Source: Thermoplasmatales archaeon | GTDB lineage: Archaea; Thermoplasmatota; Thermoplasmata; Thermoplasmatales; GCA-001856825 | Reading direction: 5' to 3' | Assembly (NCBI GenBank): GCA_014874235.1 | Contig: JACWAC010000092.1 | Coordinates: 1 to 5,314, forward strand | Length of the DNA: 5,314 bases | In this document: positions 1 through 4,986 of the stretch, one piece after another | Position numbering within the stretch: position 1 is the stretch's first letter | Layout of the letters: the number at the start of each line of letters is the position of its first letter | The notes under the pieces: model-generated | Databases searched by the model: none | Told to the model about the DNA's origin: nothing | What the model saw: the letters and a program-made list of their open reading frames with translations, nothing else | Position numbers and translations under genes: made by a program

Positions 1-23
1 GAATTGTAAAGCGAACAGAATGG

Positions 24-30
24 TTTTTAA
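24..30 (+). promoter_or_regulatory. Candidate TATA box of the glutamine amidotransferase gene
   Basis: A TTTTTAA box is centred about 24 nt before the ATG at 51, and there is no Shine-Dalgarno-like purine run just before that ATG. In archaea this spacing places the transcription start at or next to the start codon, so the mRNA is probably leaderless. The box is short and AT-rich, so it is supported mainly by its position and by the same arrangement at other genes in the window. Confidence 0.4.
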
Positions 31-50
31 TCCGATGTTAATCCAAAGCC

Positions 51-686
51 ATGTGCAGGATGCTCCTGTCCATAGGGAATTATTCCGATCTGACCCAATA
101 CATGGATTTTGTATACGAGATGGCCAACGATGGAAAGCACGCACCTCATCACGATGGTTTTGGCTACGCACTGTACTCGAAAAACGAGATAACAATACAG
201 AAGAGCATCGATCCCATCAAAAAGATCGAGAAATTGTATGGAAGCACACTTCTTGCACACGCTAGAAAGAAGAGCTCTTCTACCAAATCTATAATCAACA
301 CTCAGCCGTTCATATCTGACAACATTTCCTTCGTACACAACGGCACCATAAAGGGACTGGGGAAAAGAGGGAAGAGTGATAGTTATTATTATTTTAAGTT
401 GATTCTGAAGGGTTTCCCCGCGGCAATAGCGAAAATCAGGGAGATGAACTTCACGAGCATCAATTTCATGATCACGGACGGCAATTATGCCGCGGCCTAT
501 AGGGAAGTGAGGAAAGAGCCCGGATACTTCTCGTTGTTCTACAGGTATGAGGACGAGAGATTCACGGTATCCACGGAAGCAATGGGGGGAAAGTGGTTCG
601 AGATCGAAGATAAGACATTGGTGGTTTTCAGAAATGGTAGAGTCAAAGAGTACAAGGCCAACGATGTAGTCCCGGAAGTTATTTGA
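51..686 (+). CDS. Class II glutamine amidotransferase-like protein (stand-alone glutaminase domain)
   Basis: This 211-residue protein is a predicted Ntn-type glutaminase of the GATase_4/GATase_6 kind, related to the YafJ group, which releases ammonia from glutamine. Its start is well fixed: Met1 is followed by Cys2, the residue that becomes the N-terminal nucleophile after Met removal. Other family landmarks follow in order: HHDGFGYAL at residues 33-41, AHAR at 69-72 (glutamine-binding arginine region), HNGTI at 96-100 (oxyanion-hole Asn/Gly) and SDS at 109-111, in the place of the usual SD(T/S)E. The rest is a beta-rich glutaminase C-terminal half. No synthetase, sugar isomerase or other acceptor domain is attached, so the ammonia acceptor is unknown; an unidentified partner is an inference. 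No signal peptide or membrane segment is seen, so it should be cytoplasmic. It converges with coaD and overlaps its 3' end by 8 bp. The family call is secure; the physiological role is not. Confidence 0.85.
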   Translation: MCRMLLSIGNYSDLTQYMDFVYEMANDGKHAPHHDGFGYALYSKNEITIQKSIDPIKKIEKLYGSTLLAHARKKSSSTKSIINTQPFISDNISFVHNGTIKGLGKRGKSDSYYYFKLILKGFPAAIAKIREMNFTSINFMITDGNYAAAYREVRKEPGYFSLFYRYEDERFTVSTEAMGGKWFEIEDKTLVVFRNGRVKEYKANDVVPEVI

Positions 687-1641
687 TTTTTCTGGGAATA
701 GCCTCTGCTATCCTTTGGGTGAATGCGGATAGCACTGACTCTTCAACGAGGTGCTTCCTTTCTTTCAAACCCTTTGAAAAATAATATATTGCGCCCTTGA
801 AATCTCCAGAGTCTTTCACTCCGATCAATTCATCGGTCACCTCTTCCAGTTCTTTTCCTGACTTCATGCTGTCCATCATAGGACCATTCATCGGGAGCCC
901 GGAGGAAATTCCATAGTTTGTGATACCGAGGGAATCCCTTATGGCTGCCACGTGAACGTCATAATCAAGTCCATGAGTTGAGACTATCCCAGCCTCCACT
1001 CCTATTGCGTAGTCGTAGCCTTCTTTCACCCCTTCTACCCTCCTTAATGCACCGATGAAGGTTTCATGGTTCATGGGTTGTGGGTGAAATCCATTCGTTT
1101 GCTCGACCGTTTCAAGCTTGTAATCCGTAAATAACCTTGAAAGGACGGCATTTACCCCTTCTAATTTTTCTGGATTCTTAGTTACCAGAAAAACCCTGAT
1201 GGGAGTCCTGCGTTTTCCATTTTCGTCGATTGCCCCTCTGATTATTCTCTCAGACTTGATGGGCATCAAATCGTCAGCTAAGATTTCCCCAACATTTTCA
1301 ACGAGAAGGGGCGATATGCCCTTCGACTTCCTGATGAAATTGATGGTGTTGATGAACTCCAGTGTTTCATTTGACGACACTATGGCATCATATTCTGGGG
1401 ATAGAGTAGAGCCGTAGGGGTCTACCAGTTCCTTCACTCTTGCAGATGCTCTGATGCTTTCCAAATAACTCTCCAGGTTTGCCTTTCTAGTCGCATAGGG
1501 AGGAACTACATACCTCTTGTTGAACTTGAAAAGATCAGAAGTGAGTCCTATTGTAAGTTCCCCAATTTTAAGACCTCTGTTGATCATTTCCCTATGGGCT
1601 TTATGTAGAGTGCTGAAAGTACCACCGAGGAGAACTTGCAC
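679..1641 (-). CDS. coaD: Fusion of phosphopantetheine adenylyltransferase and DUF84 inosine/xanthosine triphosphatase
   Basis: This 320-residue protein has two domains. Residues 1 to about 145 match archaeal CoaD, which transfers AMP from ATP to 4'-phosphopantetheine in coenzyme A synthesis. Visible landmarks are GGTFSTLH near 6-13, GLTSDLF at 32-38, DPYGST at 74-79 and KSERIIRG at 129-136 (counterpart of the usual SSTRIRRG). The HxGH nucleotidyltransferase motif is altered to H13-K-A-H16. From about 148 to 306 comes a DUF84/YjjX-type domain, which hydrolyses ITP and XTP. It shows TKNPEKLEGV at 154-163, QPMNHETFIGA at 188-198, AIGVEAG at 212-218, the SGLP...GKELEEVTDE stretch near 247-271 and the final GAIYYFSKGLKER segment. 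The start is GTG at 1639-1641; no in-frame ATG lies nearby upstream, and a TATA-like box sits about 25 nt before it. The link between the activities is unknown; removal of aberrant purine nucleotides near an ATP-using enzyme is only a guess. Both domains appear complete and the protein should be cytoplasmic. Confidence 0.88.
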   Translation of the reverse strand: MQVLLGGTFSTLHKAHREMINRGLKIGELTIGLTSDLFKFNKRYVVPPYATRKANLESYLESIRASARVKELVDPYGSTLSPEYDAIVSSNETLEFINTINFIRKSKGISPLLVENVGEILADDLMPIKSERIIRGAIDENGKRRTPIRVFLVTKNPEKLEGVNAVLSRLFTDYKLETVEQTNGFHPQPMNHETFIGALRRVEGVKEGYDYAIGVEAGIVSTHGLDYDVHVAAIRDSLGITNYGISSGLPMNGPMMDSMKSGKELEEVTDELIGVKDSGDFKGAIYYFSKGLKERKHLVEESVLSAFTQRIAEAIPRKIK

Positions 1642-1660
1642 CCTGCTTGATGCCTTTTCG

Positions 1661-1671
1661 TTATAATATAT
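1661..1671 (-). promoter_or_regulatory. Candidate TATA box of coaD
   Basis: Read on the minus strand this is ATATATTATAA, a strong archaeal TATA-like box centred about 25 nt upstream of the GTG start at 1641. The spacing predicts a leaderless transcript and supports the GTG as the true start. It also means coaD can be transcribed separately from the Rieske gene upstream. Confidence 0.55.
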
Positions 1672-1693
1672 GTGCGTTAATGCTGGGAGTGGG

Positions 1694-1715
1694 TATCAGT
1701 TCTATTTCGCTGATA
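1694..1715 (-). terminator. Weak hairpin just after the Rieske gene
   Basis: Arms TATCAG (1694-1699) and CTGATA (1710-1715) form a perfect 6-bp stem with a 10-nt loop, starting about 10 nt past the Rieske stop codon. No T-tract follows on the minus strand, so it is not a classical intrinsic terminator. It may stabilise a 3' end or be chance. Confidence 0.25.
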
Positions 1716-1725
1716 ATGCCTATTC

Positions 1726-2055
1726 TCAGACGTCTACTTCAATGAATCCATTCTCTTCTTTGACGGAATATACCTTCAACGGTAGCTTGTCCATTAGTAT
1801 GTCTGGTGCTACGTAGGGAGGGGTCACCATTTTTCCGTCGGTGAGATTGAATTCGGCGTGATGACATAAGCACTTCACCTTCAACTTCTCTGGTTCAATG
1901 ATTCCCAGTATGCATTTTGCATGAGAGCATACTCCATTGATTGCGTAGAGTTTATCATTTACACTAGCGATATAAACGACCTCGTCCCCAACCTTGACGC
2001 TTGAGCCTCCCGCTCCTTTCAGAGCTTTTGCTGAGATAGTCTTGTGCCAAGTCAT
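1726..2055 (-). CDS. Small soluble Rieske-type [2Fe-2S] protein, high-potential type
   Basis: This 109-residue protein is an electron carrier with a Rieske cluster. Ligands are C43-S-H45 and C62-L-C-H65, separated by 16 residues, which fits the family pattern CxH-x15-17-CxxH. Two additional cysteines, C48 (box I reads CSHAKC) and C64 (box II reads CLCHH), lie where bc1/b6f Rieske proteins have the disulfide that shields the cluster (CTHxGC and CPCHG). A Pro-rich stretch at residues 79-92 corresponds to the Pro-loop region. There is no N-terminal membrane anchor, Tat motif or oxygenase catalytic domain, and the length equals a single Rieske domain. It therefore resembles soluble archaeal Rieske proteins such as sulredoxin more than a bc1 subunit or a dioxygenase. 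The ATG at 2055 gives the expected N-terminus. The gene is divergent from the NifX-like gene (123-bp gap) and lies 84 bp upstream of coaD. Its redox partner is not visible in the window. Confidence 0.87.
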   Translation of the reverse strand: MTWHKTISAKALKGAGGSSVKVGDEVVYIASVNDKLYAINGVCSHAKCILGIIEPEKLKVKCLCHHAEFNLTDGKMVTPPYVAPDILMDKLPLKVYSVKEENGFIEVDV

Positions 2056-2070
2056 GATCTCTGTATTGTG

Positions 2071-2090
2071 AAATTAAGGATAATAGCTTT
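2071..2090 (-). promoter_or_regulatory. Probable promoter region of the Rieske gene
   Basis: The AT-rich stretch reads AAAGCTATTATCCTTAATTT on the minus strand. TATTATC-like and CTTAATTT-like boxes lie about 28 and 20 nt upstream of the ATG, the first at the usual TATA distance for a leaderless message. Neither box is strong, so the exact element is uncertain. Confidence 0.3.
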
Positions 2091-2111
2091 CTGTCTCCCG
2101 GTTTTGGAATA

Positions 2112-2142
2112 TTTGAGGCTTATCAATTAGCGGGCCTCCAAA
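2112..2142. promoter_or_regulatory. Inverted repeat in the divergent Rieske/NifX-like promoter region
   Basis: TTTGAGGC (2112-2119) pairs with GCCTCCAAA (2134-2142), giving an 8-bp stem with one bulged C and a 14-nt spacer. It lies directly upstream of the TATA-like box of the NifX-like gene, between two divergent promoters. That is a typical position for a regulator binding site, but no known operator is recognised and a chance repeat is possible. Confidence 0.3.
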
Positions 2143-2144
2143 CA

Positions 2145-2156
2145 TTAAATTTAAAT
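2145..2156 (+). promoter_or_regulatory. Candidate TATA box of the NifX-like gene
   Basis: The stretch TTAAATTTAAAT is a good archaeal TATA-like element centred about 28 nt before the ATG at 2179. A second AT-rich run (2161-2170) is too close to the start to serve. No clear Shine-Dalgarno sequence precedes the ATG, so a leaderless or nearly leaderless mRNA is expected. Confidence 0.5.
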
Positions 2157-2178
2157 CTGAGTTTTTAAAATCAGGGTA

Positions 2179-2535
2179 ATGAAAATTGCAATAGTTCATA
2201 GTAAAGACAACAGCTTGGTTCCCCTGGATCTAGGGGAACTCATAAGTATCGTAGACACCTCCGAGAAAAAAATAAGTCAATACGAGAACCCCGGATTTGA
2301 AAGAGTACCGGGAGGAAAGGAAATAACTATGGCAGCGATCCTTAAACTTCAGCCAGATGCGGTAGTGGTAAAAGAAGGGATGATGTGCCCAGGTTCATAC
2401 AGAATGTCAATAGGCAGAGTGAAATATGCCCATTATGAGGATGGAAACTTGGACGATATTCTGCCGAAACTTGACAAGGTTGATGAAGTTCTCAGTGATG
2501 ATATCCCTCCGGATGTCTATCGGGAAGTAGAGTGA
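2179..2535 (+). CDS. NifX/NifB-C-terminal-like (dinitrogenase iron-molybdenum cofactor family) small protein
   Basis: This 118-residue cytoplasmic protein resembles the single-domain Nitro_FeMo-Co fold, an RNase H-like fold shared by NifX, NafY and the NifB C-terminus. It opens with MKIAIVHSKDNSLVPLDLGE, where the family has MKIAI..DG..V..HFG. It continues with an acidic strand (ISIVDTSEKK, 22-31), a YENPG turn (35-39), a helix with GKEITMAAILKLQPDAVVVKEG (46-67), and the SIGRVKYAHYEDGNLDDIL segment (77-95) that matches the G(I/V)xVY..xxGxxxEAL end of the domain. The usual His-Phe-Gly near the N-terminus is replaced by Pro-Leu-Asp-Leu-Gly. A single Cys70 sits in MMCPGSY, where the family often has a Gly-rich loop. 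Homologues outside nitrogen fixers are common and little characterised; iron-sulfur or metal-cluster handling is an inference that fits the divergent Rieske neighbour. Family membership was judged by eye and is moderately sure. Confidence 0.6.
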   Translation: MKIAIVHSKDNSLVPLDLGELISIVDTSEKKISQYENPGFERVPGGKEITMAAILKLQPDAVVVKEGMMCPGSYRMSIGRVKYAHYEDGNLDDILPKLDKVDEVLSDDIPPDVYREVE

Positions 2536-2543
2536 TCTACTTC
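2524..2543 (+). terminator. Hairpin enclosing the stop codon of the NifX-like gene
   Basis: GAAGTAGA (2524-2531) and TCTACTTC (2536-2543) are perfectly complementary over 8 bp around a GTGA loop, a GNRA-type tetraloop. The TGA stop (2533-2535) forms three of the four loop bases. A T-rich run (CTTTTTATT, 2566-2574) begins about 22 nt later. The T-run is the more typical archaeal termination signal; the hairpin may add 3'-end protection or influence translation termination. Confidence 0.5.
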
Positions 2544-2709
2544 AAGCTGAATGGTGAAACTTCCTCTTTTTATTACTAAACTTGAAGATACGTTCGGAGT
2601 GTTGTTCAGACATTCCAGCACAACAGGGGAGAATGTTAACTGTATTGCTTACATTTAACTGAAATTATGGTAATAGTAATATTTAATACTGGCGATTGCA
2701 GTAGCTAGA
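2536..2709. other. Intergenic region between the NifX-like gene and the katG leader
   Basis: No convincing gene is seen here. The stretch holds the 3' half of the stop-codon hairpin, a T-tract at 2566-2574 that probably ends the upstream transcript, a weak 6-bp inverted repeat (TGTTGT at 2600-2605 with ACAACA at 2620-2625), and the AT-rich katG promoter. A 35-codon ORF at 2551-2658 overlaps the terminator and is not supported. Confidence 0.5.
2677..2688 (+). promoter_or_regulatory. Candidate TATA box of the katG transcript
   Basis: TAATATTTAATA is a TATA-like element centred about 27 nt upstream of the ATG at 2710. This is the same spacing seen at the leaderless-type genes elsewhere in the window, and it suggests transcription starts near 2708-2710. 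The box lies inside an imperfect palindrome, AGTA-N8-TACT (2675-2690), which could be a regulator site overlapping the promoter, although such AT-rich symmetry is often chance. Confidence 0.45.
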
Positions 2710-2778
2710 ATGATGATACCATTGGAAGGTAGGAAACGTCAATTTATGATTAAGATAGCACAAGCAGAGGAAGTCTGA
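2710..2778 (+). CDS. 22-codon leader ORF, possibly the displaced start of katG
   Basis: ATG at 2710 opens a short frame (MMIPLEGRKRQFMIKIAQAE, then EV) that ends at TGA 2776-2778. It is placed as a leaderless start, 27 nt after a TATA-like box, which is why it deserves mention despite its length. The katG coding frame lies +1 relative to it and is open from 2759 onward, so a +1 shift at the final codons (GTC TGA, preceded by GAGG) would join it to KatG and give a protein of about 749 residues. It may be the original katG start separated by a frameshift mutation or sequence error, the zero-frame part of a recoded gene, or an upstream ORF. The peptide itself has no recognised family. Confidence 0.35.
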   Translation: MMIPLEGRKRQFMIKIAQAEEV

Positions 2779-2902
2779 TATTACGGCAAAAAGAGGGGAC
2801 CCAGTTGGCCAAAGTAAAAGGATAGAAAAACGCATTCAAGACTGGTGGCCGGACAGACTTGACCTTGGAATTCTTCGTCAGAATTCACACAAATCAAACC
2901 CG
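2759..2902 (+). other. katG: In-frame 5' extension of katG lacking a standard start codon
   Basis: The katG frame is open from just after TAG (2756-2758) to the ATG at 2903, which is 48 codons. The downstream half encodes KRIQDWWPDRLDLGILRQNS and then HKSNP, directly joined to MGKNFNY. This matches the conserved KatG N-terminus (typically NRDWWPNQLNLxILHQHSxxSNPMGxxFNY), so at least codons from about 2831 are genuine coding sequence and the ATG at 2903 is probably not the true start. No ATG, GTG or TTG occurs in frame. The best-placed non-standard codon is ATT at 2780 (9 nt after AGAGG), which would give 726 residues, close to the usual KatG length. In the family this segment helps hold the dimer together. 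Confidence 0.75.
2766..2770 (+). promoter_or_regulatory. Shine-Dalgarno-like AGAGG before the katG frame
   Basis: AGAGG ends 9 nt before ATT at 2780 and 2 nt before the GTC TGA pair at 2773-2778. It is the only purine-rich Shine-Dalgarno-like motif placed to serve the katG frame; none precedes the ATG at 2903. It could direct initiation at ATT, or stimulate a +1 shift at the TGA in the way the internal Shine-Dalgarno does in bacterial prfB. Confidence 0.3.
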
Positions 2903-4960
2903 ATGGGCAAGAATTTTAATTATAGAAGAGAGTTTAAGAAATTAAATCTTGCAAAAGTGAAGAAGGATTTAGCAAAAGTTATGACGACTTCCCAGGATTG
3001 GTGGCCAGCGGATTTTGGCAATTACGGTCCATTGTTTATAAGAATGGCCTGGCACGCTGCAGGAACCTACAGAGTTGGCGATGGCAGGGGAGGTGCAGGC
3101 TCGGCACAACAGCGCTTTCCACCACTCAACAGCTGGCCAGACAATGTACTCCTGGACAGAGCTAGAAGACTGCTCTGGCCTGTCAAGCAGAAATACGGCA
3201 AAAAAATTTCATGGGGGGATTTAATGATCCTTGCCGGCAACGTAGCCCTGGAAACGATGGGCCTCAAGACATTCGGATTCGGTGGTGGCAGGGAGGATGT
3301 ATATGAACCGGATGAATCGGTATACTGGGGAACCGAAACTGAATGGCTTGGCGACAAACGCTACTCTGGTAATAGGAACCTTGAAAATCCACTTGCAGCA
3401 GTTCAGATGGGCCTTATTTACGTAAACCCGGAAGGTCCAAACGGTGTTCCAGATCCCGCAGCAGCTGTAAAAGATATCCGTGAAACATTCTCACGAATGG
3501 CGATGAATGATGAGGAGACGGTTGCACTCATTGCTGGAGGACACACTTTCGGGAAATCACACGGAGCTGGACCGGCATCATACGTAGGTCCAGCACCAGA
3601 GAGTGCGCCAATGGAGAATCAGGGAATCGGTTGGATAAGCACGTACAAGTCTGGAAAGGGGGACGACACCATTGGCGGTGGACCTGAAGTCACGTGGACA
3701 ACGACGCCCACAAAATGGAGCAATGGTTTCCTTGAGTCACTTTTCAAATATGAGTGGGAACTTACAAAAAGCCCTGCAGGTGCATACCAGTTTGTTGCTA
3801 AGGATGGGGCAGGGTCGAATACGGTACCTTACGCGCATGACCCTAACAAGAAACGGTCGCCAACAATGCTCGTTACAGACCTATCTCTACGCGTTGATCC
3901 GGTATACGAGAAGATCTCCAGGAGATTTCTCGAGCACCCGGATGAGTTTGCCGACGCCTTTGCAAGAGCATGGTTTAAGCTTACGCACCGGGATATGGGC
4001 CCAAGGGCAAGATATCTTGGACCCGAAGTGCCCGCAGAGGAGCTCATTTGGCAGGATCCAATCCCTGCAGTTGATCACAATCTTGTCAGCAAAAAGGACA
4101 TAACGGATCTGAAAAAGGACATACTCAATTCGGGGCTAAAGGTCCGTGAACTTGTATACACTGCATGGTCCTCAGCTTCTACCTTCAGAGGCAGCGATAA
4201 GAGAGGTGGCGCAAACGGATCCCGCATAAGACTTGAACCGCAGAAAAACTGGGAATGCAACGAGCCAAAACAGCTTGATAGAGTCCTTAAGGTACTTGAA
4301 AAAATCAAGAAGGAGTTCAATGCTAAAGCAAAAAATGGGAAGAAGATATCACTTTCTGACCTCATAGTCCTGGGTGGAAATGCCGCTATAGAAAGAGCTG
4401 CAAGAGATGCTGGGTTCAGAACAGAAGTTCCGTTTGCCCCAGGACGAATGGATGCTCTTAGAGAGCAGACTGAAATACAATCCATCTCTTTTCTAGAGCC
4501 AAAAGCAGATGGCTTTCGTAACTATTCATCCAGTTCTAAGGGGATGAGGGAGGAGTTCATGCTTGTTGATAAATCACAGCTGCTTACTCTAACTATACCC
4601 GAAATGGTCGTACTGGTGGGAGGAATGCGGGCGCTTGATGCAAACTATGGCCATTCCAAGAACGGAGTATTCACAAGTCGTCCGGGCGTGCTGACAAATG
4701 ACTTTTTCGTGGCACTTCTTGACATGGAGACTAGCTGGAAAGCAAAGGATGGTTCGCATACTCTATTCGAGGGACGAGATACGAAAACGGGGAAAGTCAA
4801 GTGGACGGCAACTCGAGTGGACTTGATATTTGGTTCCCATTCTGAACTTCGTGCAGTTGCAGAAGTCTACGGGAGCGATGATGGAAAAGAAAAATTTGTG
4901 AAAGATTTCGTGTCAGCATGGAACAAGGTAATGAACCTGGATAGGTTTGATCTAAAATAG
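2903..4960 (+). CDS. katG: Catalase-peroxidase (true start lies upstream)
   Basis: KatG is a haem b enzyme that destroys hydrogen peroxide by catalase and peroxidase activities, protecting against oxidative stress. From the ATG at 2903 it has 685 residues; typical KatGs have about 720-750, and the missing part is encoded in frame upstream (see the extension entry). Numbering from this ATG, the distal site is Arg47, Trp50 and His51 (IRMAWH). The Met-Tyr-Trp adduct unique to KatG is Trp50-Tyr173-Met199, within GLIYVNPEGPNG and RMAMND. The proximal side has His214 (GGHTFGKSHG), Trp265 and Asp326. Arg363 in THRDMGP corresponds to the mobile arginine. Mycobacterium tuberculosis residues 107, 229, 255 and 270 align with a constant offset of 56 or 57. 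The second, haem-free domain occupies about 400-685 and ends with the family-typical LDRFDLK, so the 3' end is complete. There is no signal peptide, so it is cytoplasmic. KatG is patchy in archaea, and horizontal acquisition is a reasonable inference. Confidence 0.93.
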   Translation: MGKNFNYRREFKKLNLAKVKKDLAKVMTTSQDWWPADFGNYGPLFIRMAWHAAGTYRVGDGRGGAGSAQQRFPPLNSWPDNVLLDRARRLLWPVKQKYGKKISWGDLMILAGNVALETMGLKTFGFGGGREDVYEPDESVYWGTETEWLGDKRYSGNRNLENPLAAVQMGLIYVNPEGPNGVPDPAAAVKDIRETFSRMAMNDEETVALIAGGHTFGKSHGAGPASYVGPAPESAPMENQGIGWISTYKSGKGDDTIGGGPEVTWTTTPTKWSNGFLESLFKYEWELTKSPAGAYQFVAKDGAGSNTVPYAHDPNKKRSPTMLVTDLSLRVDPVYEKISRRFLEHPDEFADAFARAWFKLTHRDMGPRARYLGPEVPAEELIWQDPIPAVDHNLVSKKDITDLKKDILNSGLKVRELVYTAWSSASTFRGSDKRGGANGSRIRLEPQKNWECNEPKQLDRVLKVLEKIKKEFNAKAKNGKKISLSDLIVLGGNAAIERAARDAGFRTEVPFAPGRMDALREQTEIQSISFLEPKADGFRNYSSSSKGMREEFMLVDKSQLLTLTIPEMVVLVGGMRALDANYGHSKNGVFTSRPGVLTNDFFVALLDMETSWKAKDGSHTLFEGRDTKTGKVKWTATRVDLIFGSHSELRAVAEVYGSDDGKEKFVKDFVSAWNKVMNLDRFDLK

Positions 4961-4986
4961 AGAGAAATAAAAAATTCAAAGAGGAT

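Noticed and set aside
27..338. Minus-strand open frame opposite the amidotransferase gene, plus a plus-strand frame at 20-265.
   Set aside because: The frame at 51-686 has unmistakable family motifs, and these frames only shadow it.
1199..1417. Plus-strand open frame of 72 codons within coaD.
   Set aside because: It lies antisense to the well-matched CoaD domain and has no start signals.
2600..2625. TGTTGT/ACAACA inverted repeat as a terminator or operator.
   Set aside because: The stem is only 6 bp with a 14-nt loop and no adjacent T-run, so chance is likely.
2551..2658. Small ORF of 35 codons (begins MVKLPLFITKLEDTF) between the NifX-like gene and katG, with GTGATC 13 nt upstream.
   Set aside because: It overlaps the probable terminator T-tract, the GTGATC belongs to the stop-codon hairpin, there is no TATA-like box at the right distance, and the peptide is not recognised.
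2868..2886. Two GAATTC sites 13 nt apart, with another near 5184 and a GAATT at the window start, raising the idea of a cloning junction.
   Set aside because: The first two sites lie within continuous KatG coding sequence, so they are natural.
2837..3010. Repeated QDWWP coding motif (about 2837-2851 and 2993-3007) suggesting a duplication.
   Set aside because: Both DWWP motifs are normal in KatG proteins (DWWPNQL and DWWPADFG), so no recent duplication is needed.
3672..4103. Long open frame inside katG on the plus strand; similar minus-strand frames at 4075-4485, 3829-4047, 3887-4078 and 3067-3357.
   Set aside because: They are other-frame readings of a strongly conserved katG sequence, with low-complexity or implausible translations.
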